Source: Acetobacterium sp.
GTDB taxonomy: Bacteria; Bacillota; Clostridia; Eubacteriales; Eubacteriaceae
Direction of reading: 5' to 3'
NCBI GenBank assembly: GCA_022013395.1
Contig: JAKLQL010000148.1
Location: 1 to 5,779, forward strand
Length of the DNA stretch: 5,779 bases
This document shows, piece by piece, positions 1 to 5,779 of this stretch (the first letter of the stretch is position 1; each line of letters starts with the position of its first letter). Both the position numbers and the translations under genes were made by a program. The notes beneath the pieces were generated by a model. The model saw nothing but the letters and a program-made list of their open reading frames with translations, was not told the origin of the DNA and searched no databases.

Positions 1-155
1 ATATGAGTTATATTGAAAAAGAGCATATCAAACGGATTTTGAAATTATATGAAGGAAACATCACCAAAGCGGCCAATGCCTTAGGCATTCAGAGAAATAC
101 CTTGTACAACAAAATTAATAAGTATCAAATTGAAAGTGAAAAACAATTAGTCTAA
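1..155 (+). CDS. C-terminal fragment of a transcriptional regulator with Fis-type HTH (probably sigma-54-dependent activator)
   Basis: Only the last 50 codons are visible; the gene starts left of the window and ends at TAA 153-155. The peptide (MSYIEKEHIKRILKLYEG, then NITKAANALGIQRNTLYNKI, then a short polar tail) matches the Fis-family helix-turn-helix (HTH_8) that closes sigma-54-dependent enhancer-binding proteins: 'E..HI..IL....GN.T.AA..LGI.R.TLY.K'. In that family this domain binds upstream activator sites, while a central AAA+ domain, not visible here, contacts sigma-54 RNA polymerase. Fis itself or a smaller HTH_8 protein cannot be excluded because the rest is missing. An intrinsic terminator about 65 bp downstream separates it from the moeA genes, so there is no sign of co-transcription. 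No convincing sigma-54 promoter (TGGCAC-N5-TTGCA) was found in the window, so its target is unknown. The ATG at position 3 is probably an internal methionine. Confidence 0.85.
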   Translation, partial: MSYIEKEHIKRILKLYEGNITKAANALGIQRNTLYNKINKYQIESEKQLV

Positions 156-164
156 AAGGAGGTG
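155..164 (+). promoter_or_regulatory. Orphan Shine-Dalgarno sequence without a recognisable gene
   Basis: The sequence AAAGGAGGTG, overlapping the last base of the regulator stop codon, is a 10-base perfect complement to the usual bacterial 16S rRNA 3' end. No ATG, GTG or TTG follows at 5-10 bases. The codon at the ideal distance (170-172) is ATT, followed by seven sense codons and TAA at 197-199. It may be chance, the remnant of a deleted gene, or an unusual ATT-start leader peptide. The match is seen directly; any function is conjecture. Confidence 0.4.
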
Positions 165-219
165 TCTCAATTTATATTATTTCGGTTGCAAATAAATAAA
201 ACTCAGGGACGTTAAAGGA

Positions 220-254
220 AAAAAGACCATTCCTCAACCGGGAGTGGTCTTTTT
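220..254 (+). terminator. Rho-independent terminator after the regulator gene
   Basis: A 9-bp stem, GACCATTCC (225-233) with GGAGTGGTC (241-249) including one G-U pair, encloses a 7-base loop. It is extended by five A-T pairs (220-224 with 250-254), so the right arm ends in TTTTT. This is the standard intrinsic terminator form on the plus strand. The A-run at 219-224 gives some bidirectional potential, but no minus-strand gene reads into it. Confidence 0.88.
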
Positions 255-407
255 GCAAGTATATTTGTGAAAATTATATATACAAAATAACACGGGCAAA
301 GTCTTGTTAAGCCTCTTTTCCACTATGGGAGAGATGATTGTTTCCGATCATACCCTACGGGTTTAAGATCATAGTGAAATAACTTAGATAGATTAAACTT
401 TGGAGTT
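255..407. other. Gene-free stretch upstream of the moeA promoter
   Basis: No reading frame with a plausible ribosome binding site was found on either strand between the terminator and the moeA promoter. The stretch is AT-rich at its left end. It contains a weak possible promoter (TTGCAA 253-258, 16-bp spacer, TATATA 275-280), an imperfect inverted repeat GTATAT (259-264) / ATATAC (278-283), and the foldable segment described separately at 321-376. No known riboswitch consensus (including the Moco motif as I remember it) was recognised. Confidence 0.5.
321..376 (+). other. Possible structured element: predicted three-way junction, family not recognised
   Basis: By eye the segment folds into three helices. 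P1 is CACTATG (321-327) with CATAGTG (370-376), seven perfect pairs. P2 is ATGATTG (334-340) with CGATCAT (345-351), seven pairs including one G-U and a 4-base loop. P3 is ACCC (352-355) with GGGT (359-362). P2 and P3 abut directly, and the purine-rich joint is GGAGAG. A competing hairpin, TCTTTTCC (314-321) with GGGAGAGA (327-334), would break P1. Such mutually exclusive folds occur in riboswitches, but the segment lies upstream of the best moeA promoter and would be transcribed only from the weak promoter near 253-280 or by readthrough. It could equally be coincidence or a DNA operator. Confidence 0.25.
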
Positions 408-437
408 TTAACATACTACATTATTTTGTGTTATAAT
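408..437 (+). promoter_or_regulatory. Sigma-A type promoter for the moeA genes
   Basis: A consensus -10 hexamer TATAAT (432-437) is preceded at 18 bp by TTAACA (408-413), which matches the -35 consensus TTGACA at five of six positions. Transcription would start near 444 and give an untranslated leader of about 87 bases before the ATG at 531. No other good pair lies closer to the gene. Confidence 0.65.
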
Positions 438-530
438 GCAATAAAAATATCATTTGATGTGATAGCTTTAAGTGATGAGCAGATGGAATCGGATAATTGT
501 TTGGATAAATAACAGATTAAGGAGACGGAT

Positions 531-1754
531 ATGGAATTGCTAAAGGTAAAAACCATCAATGAAATGAAGGAAATAATCGACCACGCCTTCAGCCATTTGA
601 AATTGGTAACAGAGAAAATCAGCATTGATGATGCAATGGAACGAGTACTCGCAACCGACATTGTTTCAACTGTGAATGTACCTCATTTTAATCGATCGGT
701 TGTTGATGGCTATGCGGTAAAACTGACGGATGTCCAGGGGGCATCAAATGTCATCCCCGGTTTTTTAAGAATTATCGGCGAGGTTCCGATGGGGAAAGCC
801 ACTGATTTAATCTTAAATCAGGGAGAAACCGCTTATGTTCCCACTGGCGGGATGATCCCAGCAGGAACCGAAGCGATGGTGATGATTGAATATACCGAGA
901 AATTGGGCGAACGGGACTTGGCTGTTTATTGCAATGCTGGTGCTAACGAAAATATGATGCTCATTGGGGATGATGTCAGCATTGGCGAGGTAGTGCTTAA
1001 AGCAGGCCACTTTTTAAGACCCCAGGATCTGGGGGTGCTATCGGCATTAGGTCATCTTCAGGTTGAGGTATACAGAAAACCCCGGTTGCAGATTATTTCT
1101 ACCGGTGATGAGATTGTTCCGCCGGGAACGATCCCCCAACTGGGCGAAATTGTCGATATTAATCAGGCGGCATTGAATGCCGTGGCGAAACGCTTTGGTA
1201 CCGAAGTTGTTTCAAAGAGCTATGTCAAAGACGATTTTGAGACGATTAAGAATGCCGTGGATCGGGGTCTGAAAACCAGCGATATGGTTATTCTATCCGG
1301 CGGCAGTTCGATGGGAGAAAAGGATTATACCGTCAAGGTCATCGATAGTCTGGGTGAGGTACTCTTACACGGTTTATCGATAAAACCGGGGAAACCGACT
1401 ATTTTGGGAAAGGTTGACGGTAAGCCGGTGGTAGGATTGCCGGGACAGCCGGTATCGGCGATTATTATTTTTATGGTGATGCTCCGGGAGTTTATGGCGT
1501 TGTACTATGGCCGGGATTTATACAAGTATAAGACGGTTCAGGGTCGTTTAATGGAAAATGTTCATGCGGCACCGGGTCGGCGGACCTTTCAGACGGTTGA
1601 AATCACGGAAGTGGACGGCCAAATTGAAGTGCGGCCAACCCACGGCAAATCCGGAATGATTACCTTGTTGGCTTATTCAGATGGCTATATTGAAATAACT
1701 GAAAATGAAGAAGGTAAAAACAGGGGGGAACTGGTGGAAGTCAGTTTTTTCTGA
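531..1754 (+). CDS. moeA: Molybdopterin molybdenumtransferase MoeA (stand-alone copy)
   Basis: A cytoplasmic enzyme that inserts molybdate into adenylylated molybdopterin, the last common step of molybdenum cofactor synthesis; related paralogues can handle tungstate. At 407 residues it is the usual family length. Domain order is the MoeA N-terminal region (about 5-175), the MoCF-binding domain (about 183-325) and the C-terminal MoeA domain IV (about 335-406). Visible motifs are RSVVDGYAV (55-63, with Asp59), PTGGMIPAGTEAMVMIE (104-120), STGDEIV (190-196), VKDD (232-235), SGGSSMGEKDYT (256-267) and GLPGQPVSA (302-310). By family alignment the acidic residues D59, E194, D235 and D265 correspond to E. 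coli MoeA active-site residues. The canonical PGNP is PGQP here and S.MDGYA is RSVVDGYA. The start is fixed by AAGGAG (519-524), six bases before the ATG. A second MoeA follows 97 bp downstream on the same strand, with no terminator between them. Confidence 0.95.
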   Translation: MELLKVKTINEMKEIIDHAFSHLKLVTEKISIDDAMERVLATDIVSTVNVPHFNRSVVDGYAVKLTDVQGASNVIPGFLRIIGEVPMGKATDLILNQGETAYVPTGGMIPAGTEAMVMIEYTEKLGERDLAVYCNAGANENMMLIGDDVSIGEVVLKAGHFLRPQDLGVLSALGHLQVEVYRKPRLQIISTGDEIVPPGTIPQLGEIVDINQAALNAVAKRFGTEVVSKSYVKDDFETIKNAVDRGLKTSDMVILSGGSSMGEKDYTVKVIDSLGEVLLHGLSIKPGKPTILGKVDGKPVVGLPGQPVSAIIIFMVMLREFMALYYGRDLYKYKTVQGRLMENVHAAPGRRTFQTVEITEVDGQIEVRPTHGKSGMITLLAYSDGYIEITENEEGKNRGELVEVSFF

Positions 1755-1790
1755 TCTAGCGTTAGTAAAAAAACAGATGTAACCTTGTCG

Positions 1791-1828
1791 AACTGCTTTT
1801 AAATAAATAAGCGGTTAAATCTGACCGC
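1791..1828 (+). other. Two overlapping hairpins in the moeA-moeA gap
   Basis: AACTGCTT (1791-1798) can pair with AAGCGGTT (1809-1816), eight pairs including one with U-G, around a 10-base loop. Alternatively GCGGT (1811-1815) can pair with ACCGC (1824-1828). The two folds share bases 1811-1815 and exclude each other. Neither is followed by a U-run, so neither looks like a terminator. They end 12 bases before the ribosome binding site GGAGGG (1841-1846) of the second gene. They may affect mRNA processing or stability, or be incidental. Confidence 0.3.
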
Positions 1829-1851
1829 ACAGTCAAAAATGGAGGGATTGG

Positions 1852-3792
1852 ATGAATACCGAAAATACAGCTAAAAAAGATGAACGGAATTTATATTTAA
1901 ACAACGAAGATTTGGATGTCGCAATCCAGAAGTATCTGTTACGGTTGTCTTTTGAAAAAAAAGAACTGCAGAGCCATGTTTTGCCAGTGATCGAATCCCA
2001 GGGAGGGATCAGTAAGGATGCCGTTTTTGCCAAAATATCGTCACCTTATTATAATGCTTCGGCGATGGATGGCATTTGCGTGGATGCAATGGAAATGATT
2101 GGTGTGGATGAACGTCATCCTAAAACGCTGATGAAGCATAAAGACTTTAATTTTGTGGATACCGGGGATGTTATCACCGATCCGTTTAATGCGGTGGTGA
2201 TGATTGAGGATGTAGTCGTCAAAGATGATGAGCAAATAAGCATTAACACGCCGGTGGCCTTGTGGCAGCATGTCCGCCCGATTGGCGAGGACATCGTCGC
2301 CGGCGAATTAATCATCCCGGCTTTTCACCAAATCCGCCCCATTGATATGGGGGCCCTGCTGGCCGGGGGGATTACCGAAATTGAAGTGATCAATAAACCC
2401 AAGATCGGGATTATCCCCACCGGAAGCGAACTGGTTGAAGCCGGAGATGCCATGGCTGAGGGGAAAATTATTGACTCGAATACCCATATGTTTGCTGGTC
2501 TGGTTAAAGAATATCTGGGCGAGCCCCGGCGTTATCCGACGGTTAAAGACGACTATGGGCTAATCAAAGATGCCATCACAAAAGCGGTTGCCGAAAATGA
2601 TATGGTGCTGATTTCAGCCGGTTCATCAGCCGGCGCCGAAGATTATACCCGCAATCTGATTGCCGAGCTGGGCCAGGTGGTTGTTCATGGCGTCGCCATC
2701 AAACCAGGAAAACCGGTGGTGCTGGGGATTGTTGAGGGAAAACCGGTGATTGGCATTCCCGGTTATCCGGTGTCGGCTTACGTTGTTTTTGAAAACTTTG
2801 TAAAACCGGTGATTCATGCCTATAATCACCAGATCCTGTCTGAAGGGCTGTCAATCAAAGCGGTTTTATCTAAGCGGCTGATGTCGTCTCTGAAGCATCT
2901 GGAGTTTGTTCGGATGAAATGCGGCCGCGTGAATAATACCTTTGTGGCGACTCCTTTGGATCGGGGTGCCGGGGTCACGATGTCACTGGTTAATGCCGAC
3001 GGTATTTTGAAAATTCCTAAAAATGTTGAAGGGTATGAAGCCGGTGAGCTGGTTGATATCATTTTGATGCGCTCCCAGGAGGAAATAGAAAATACCCTGG
3101 TTACCATTGGCAGTCATGATGTGCTGATTGACATGATGGCCAATATTATTCATAAAAATCGTGAAATGATCAGCCTGTCCTCCGCCCATGTGGGCAGTCT
3201 GGGAGGCATTATGGCGATTAAAAAAGGGGAATGTCATTTGGCGCCGATACACCTCCTGGATGAGGAAAGCGGCATTTACAATCTGGCTTATCTGAAACGT
3301 TATCTGGAGCATGATGACGTTGTTTTGATCAAAGGGGTCAAACGTACCCAGGGGATGATGGTGCCAAAGGGGAATCCCCAAAATATCCAGGATATTAATG
3401 ATCTGATTCGTGAGGATGTCCGTTTTGTCAACCGTCAGCGGGGATCGGGAACCCGGGTATTGTTGGATTACCTGTTGAAGAAGAACAATTTGGATTCCCA
3501 ACAGATCCTGGGATATAGCCGGGAAATGAACACCCACATGATGGTGGCATCAGCGGTGAAATCAGGATCCTGTGATGTCGGCATCGGCGTGCTGTCGGCT
3601 GCTGCCATGATGGATCTGGATTTTATTCCCATTGGTGATGAGGAATATGATTTTGTCGTAAAACGGGAAAACTTATCGGATCCACGAATTCAGTTATTCA
3701 TTCAGATTCTCAAATCTGACGAATTCAAAGAAGCCCTGATTCAGTTAAAGGGTTACGGCTTTGAGAACCCGGGAGAAATTATTGAACTATAA
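1852..3792 (+). CDS. MoeA-type molybdopterin molybdenumtransferase fused to a C-terminal PBP-like domain
   Basis: The N-terminal 410 residues are a second MoeA. Residues about 415-640 are a periplasmic-binding-protein-like domain (PBP_like, of the LysR/ModA superfamily), giving 646 residues in all. This fusion is a known family in clostridia and archaea. There is no signal peptide, so the binding domain is cytoplasmic. MoeA motifs are NASAMDGICV (68-77, Asp73), PTGSEL (189-194), VKDD (231-234), SAGSSAGAEDYT (255-266) and GIPGYPVSA (301-309). The PBP domain carries AHVGSLGGIMAIKKGECHLA (445-464) and the typical NRQRGSGTR motif (527-535). Retained acidic residues suggest an active transferase. 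The PBP part may sense or deliver molybdate, tungstate or a pterin ligand, which is inference. GGAGGG (1841-1846) lies five bases before the ATG and fixes the start. It is probably co-transcribed with the preceding moeA; the two paralogues may divide molybdenum and tungsten work or successive steps. An alternative label is a MoeA-family regulator. Confidence 0.93.
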   Translation: MNTENTAKKDERNLYLNNEDLDVAIQKYLLRLSFEKKELQSHVLPVIESQGGISKDAVFAKISSPYYNASAMDGICVDAMEMIGVDERHPKTLMKHKDFNFVDTGDVITDPFNAVVMIEDVVVKDDEQISINTPVALWQHVRPIGEDIVAGELIIPAFHQIRPIDMGALLAGGITEIEVINKPKIGIIPTGSELVEAGDAMAEGKIIDSNTHMFAGLVKEYLGEPRRYPTVKDDYGLIKDAITKAVAENDMVLISAGSSAGAEDYTRNLIAELGQVVVHGVAIKPGKPVVLGIVEGKPVIGIPGYPVSAYVVFENFVKPVIHAYNHQILSEGLSIKAVLSKRLMSSLKHLEFVRMKCGRVNNTFVATPLDRGAGVTMSLVNADGILKIPKNVEGYEAGELVDIILMRSQEEIENTLVTIGSHDVLIDMMANIIHKNREMISLSSAHVGSLGGIMAIKKGECHLAPIHLLDEESGIYNLAYLKRYLEHDDVVLIKGVKRTQGMMVPKGNPQNIQDINDLIREDVRFVNRQRGSGTRVLLDYLLKKNNLDSQQILGYSREMNTHMMVASAVKSGSCDVGIGVLSAAAMMDLDFIPIGDEEYDFVVKRENLSDPRIQLFIQILKSDEFKEALIQLKGYGFENPGEIIEL

Positions 3793-3802
3793 ATAATAAA
3801 AA

Positions 3803-3856
3803 TAAGGGGAAGGGTTGAATGTGTAAACACTGTTTACGCATTCAACCCTTCCCTTA
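3803..3856 (-). terminator. Long intrinsic terminator between convergent genes
   Basis: The left arm (3803-3828) and right arm (3832-3856) form about 25 base pairs, with one bulged G and one G-U pair, around a 3-base loop ACT. Read on the minus strand the hairpin is followed by TTATTTTTATTATTT, a good U-rich tail, so it should end the ABC transporter mRNA. On the plus strand the sequence after the hairpin (TGGTTCGG) has no U-run, so termination of the moeA message there would be less efficient, although the very stable stem may still protect its 3' end. Confidence 0.8.
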
Positions 3857-3896
3857 TGGTTCGGTTGGCAAGCTGGCAAAGCAAAATGCAGCTGAT

Positions 3897-4979
3897 TTAT
3901 TTGGCTAAACGCATCCCTTCACCGGATAGGATGACAGATACATCAGCGTCAGTGAGATCCAGGTTAAACCATTGTTTATAATAATCTTTGGTAGTCTGGC
4001 TGAGATCAAGATCAGAAAATTGCTCTGGATAAAAGTGTTTGGCAATAAAAAGAGCGGCCATATGGGGTTCCATCGAACCGGGGTGACCCCAGCGGGAAAC
4101 GCCCACTGGCAGGGTGGTGACATTCTGGCTGGCCACTGCCCGTAACCCAGACCATTTTGGGTCGGTTAGCATATAGTTGCTGGCGTTGATATCGTTGGCG
4201 ATTATCGCATCGGGATTCCAGGCATAGATCTGTTCCAGGGTAGTCATTGTTTTTTCAGCATCAGTGATCAGGCTGCCACCCTGGGTTGAAACATTGACGA
4301 TTCCGGCAACGTCGGTAATCTGATTGCTCAGGTCACCTTTAAGATCAGTACGGGCAGCCTCATTAACCGCGTGGTAAACTCGGAGTCGTGATGATTCAGG
4401 GATTTCACTGACCCGCTGGGAAACCAACTCCAGAGTAGCTTGGAGATAAGCATTATAGCCGGCAGCCTGTTCCGGTTGGTTAAAAACATTGCCAGTGACG
4501 GTAACGGCTTTTTTCAATCCTTCCAGACTGTTATAATCCACGACTATCCAAGGGATCCCCGCCTTATCGAGTTTTTCCACTTCACCTTCATTGACAGCGG
4601 TGCTTTGACGGATCAGAACCAGGTCGGTGTTGGTTGCCAGCAGTTCTTCAATATTAATGGCGCCATCCTGAAACGGAACCGAAATCGAGGCGATATCAGG
4701 ACGTTTATAGGACATTAATACATCCCGTTTAACACCATTGGGGATGCCCACAATTTTTTCTTCCAGACCCAGCATAGCCATAATGTGGGCAGTGGAGGCA
4801 TAAAGACAGGCGACCCGCTGGGGGGCGGCTAGGGATGACGACTTCCCGGTCCAGACAATCTGTTACGGTTTTGGTGGGAACTGCTGGGGTGGAATTATGG
4901 GTTTGACAGCCGGGCAAGAGTGTCAACAACACTAACAAGCCAAGCAAAAAAACGAAGCGGCAGGATCTGTTTTTTTCAT
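3897..4979 (-). pseudogene. ABC transporter substrate-binding lipoprotein (TroA/FecB/MolA-like), disrupted by two frameshifts
   Basis: A surface lipoprotein that would deliver ligand to the neighbouring importer. The intact part from the internal ATG at 4781 down to the TAA (3897-3899) is a class III (Peripla_BP_2) binding domain: MAMLGLEEKIVGIPNG, then INIEELLATNTDLVLI, WNPDAIIAND and RWGHPGSMEPHMAALFIAKH. The true start is the ATG at 4979-4977, seven bases after AAAGG (4991-4987). It is followed by a 7-A run, and in that frame translation stops after 15 codons. One extra A gives the signal peptide MKKNRSCRFVFLLGLLVLLT and lipobox LLPGC (Cys25). A second slip in a 6-C run (plus strand G 4820-4825) breaks PSR/PQRVACLYA; one C fewer restores it. 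With both corrected the protein is 360 residues, normal for the family. The substrate is unproven: molybdate/tungstate is suggested by the adjacent moeA genes, with iron-siderophore or cobalamin as alternatives. If no correction is made, the only long product starts inside the conserved domain and lacks any export signal. Confidence 0.85.
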
Positions 4980-5014
4980 GGGGAAACCTTTCATTTTGAA
5001 ATACTCGGAAGAGG

Positions 5015-5779
5015 TCAGTGAATGTTCTTCAAGGGCACGATAAACTTCTGATTAATTCCCTCTTCATCGGTTGTTCCGATACTTGATACAATTTTAAAAA
5101 CGTTTTTCAGATTTTTTTGAGTTAAGACTTCCGTTGGGGTACCAATGGCTTCAAGTTTTCCATGATTCATCAATGCAACCCGGGTGTTTACGCCGGCATT
5201 TTCTAAATAAAAGGCCTGGTTTAAAAAATGGGTGGCCATAATAATGGTAAGTCCTTTTTCTTTTACTAGCCAGGTGATGATTTCCAACACCATCAGCTCG
5301 TGACGAAAATCCAGGTGGGCAGTAGGCTCATCAAGAACCATGATTTTAGCGTCTTGAGCCAGGGCCCGGGCAATCAGAACCAGTTGGAGTTCGCCGCCGC
5401 TCAGCTCGGTATATAATCGATTTTCGAAGCCTTTCAAACCGACCTGGATGAGGCATTCAAGGGCCCGATTGCGCTGGGTGGTGTCCGGTGAAGCGAATAG
5501 TTTAGTGGCATAGGTTCGGCCCATTACCACAATATCAAGAACGGTATAAGGAAAAGTTTTGGCATGGTTTTGGGGAACATAAGCAATGTTCTGGGCAAAT
5601 TCTCGGGGTTTGAGCTTATGCAGATCATTGCCGGAAAGGTGAATCGATCCGGCACTGGGATGATTGATGCCTAAGATGCAGTCAATCAGGGTTGTTTTAC
5701 CACAACCGTTGGGGCCGATGACACAGAATATTTCACCGGGATGGACATCAAAGTTGATGTTTTCGAAAACCAGCTGCTG
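5015..5779 (-). CDS. ABC transporter ATP-binding protein, FecE/BtuD/MolC-like (N-terminus outside window)
   Basis: The cytoplasmic ATPase of a metal-chelate or oxyanion importer. The frame is open from the right edge to TGA at 5017-5015. The 254 visible residues lack only about the first ten compared with the usual 255-265. All nucleotide-binding motifs are present (numbering from the first visible residue): Walker A GPNGCGKTT (22-30), Q-loop VPQN (68-71), signature LSGGE (126-130), Walker B IMVLDE (146-151), D-loop HLD (155-157) and the switch histidine in MATHF (His184). The sequence SGGELQLVLIARALAQ and the overall length fit the FecCDE/BtuCD/MolBC class. A GTG at 5530 is an internal codon, because the Walker A region lies upstream of it in the same frame. 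The gene ends 35 bp before the binding-protein start, indicating one operon; the permease is expected just beyond the right edge. The enzyme looks intact, unlike its partner. Confidence 0.93.
   Translation of the reverse strand, partial: QQLVFENINFDVHPGEIFCVIGPNGCGKTTLIDCILGINHPSAGSIHLSGNDLHKLKPREFAQNIAYVPQNHAKTFPYTVLDIVVMGRTYATKLFASPDTTQRNRALECLIQVGLKGFENRLYTELSGGELQLVLIARALAQDAKIMVLDEPTAHLDFRHELMVLEIITWLVKEKGLTIIMATHFLNQAFYLENAGVNTRVALMNHGKLEAIGTPTEVLTQKNLKNVFKIVSSIGTTDEEGINQKFIVPLKNIH

Noticed and set aside
259..283. GTATAT / ATATAC inverted repeat as a ModE-type molybdate operator
   Set aside because: The 13-base gap between arms and the AT-only arms do not fit the ModE box as I know it, and no ModE gene is seen; AT-rich sequence gives such repeats by chance.
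459..512. Possible leader peptide in the moeA 5' untranslated region (GTG 459 or ATG 483, ending TAA 510-512)
   Set aside because: Neither start has a ribosome binding site and the 10-18 residue products show no attenuator-like codon run or paired stems.
1786..1815. Internal promoter before the second moeA (TTGTCG ... TAAATA)
   Set aside because: Spacing between the hexamers is far from 17 bp and neither matches the consensus well.
2983..3537. Antisense reading frame of 184 codons inside the MoeA-PBP gene
   Set aside because: It lies opposite a well-supported conserved gene, shows no family motif and no ribosome binding site; it is a shadow of the coding frame.
3866..3890. Sigma-54-like TGGCA...GC elements (TGGCAAGCTGGCAAAGC)
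   Set aside because: The GG-to-GC spacing does not match the -24/-12 promoter and the site points into the 3' end of a convergent gene; it is probably just a short direct repeat.
3905..4123. Second minus-strand reading frame inside the substrate-binding protein gene
   Set aside because: It overlaps the conserved C-terminal lobe in another frame and has no recognisable features.
4440..4718. Plus-strand 92-codon frame opposite the substrate-binding protein gene
   Set aside because: It is antisense to a conserved domain, lacks a ribosome binding site and has no family resemblance.

Overview
The window looks like a chromosomal segment from a Firmicute of the class Clostridia, plausibly an Acetobacterium/Eubacterium-type anaerobe. 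The basis is moderate GC, strong AGGAGG-type ribosome binding sites, a sigma-54-type activator C-terminus, and a paired MoeA / MoeA-PBP arrangement that is common in anaerobes relying on molybdenum or tungsten enzymes. The organism is an inference; nothing in the window fixes genus or species.

Layout, left to right. (1) Positions 1-155 carry the last 50 codons of a transcriptional regulator ending in a Fis-type helix-turn-helix, followed by a strong Shine-Dalgarno sequence that has no obvious gene behind it and by a clear intrinsic terminator (220-254). (2) Positions 255-530 hold no convincing gene. They contain an unrecognised segment able to fold into a compact three-way junction (321-376) and a good sigma-A type promoter (408-437) for what follows. 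(3) Positions 531-3792 are two tandem plus-strand molybdopterin molybdenumtransferase (MoeA) genes: a standard 407-residue MoeA, and a 646-residue MoeA fused to a C-terminal periplasmic-binding-protein-like domain. They are probably co-transcribed. (4) A long hairpin (3803-3856) sits between convergent transcription units. (5) Positions 3897-5779 are a minus-strand ABC importer operon of the iron-siderophore/cobalamin/MolABC class. The ATPase runs off the right edge, and a substrate-binding lipoprotein lies after it. A permease is expected further to the right but is not in the window.

The two units make sense together. MoeA inserts molybdate (or tungstate) into adenylylated molybdopterin, and the neighbouring importer resembles the class that includes Haemophilus MolABC, a molybdate/tungstate transporter with a BtuCD-like fold. 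A metal-oxyanion uptake plus cofactor-insertion locus is therefore an attractive reading, but the transporter substrate is inferred from context only; iron-siderophore or cobalamin uptake is not excluded.

The most unusual observation is that the substrate-binding protein gene is broken by two homopolymer indels of opposite sign: a 7-A run just after the ATG and a 6-C run about 150 bp later. Correcting both by one base restores a complete 360-residue lipoprotein with a textbook signal peptide and lipobox. This is either sequence error, a recent pseudogene, or slippage-dependent expression. I did not find a CRISPR array, insertion sequence, tRNA or rRNA, and I do not see a clearly novel multi-gene system.
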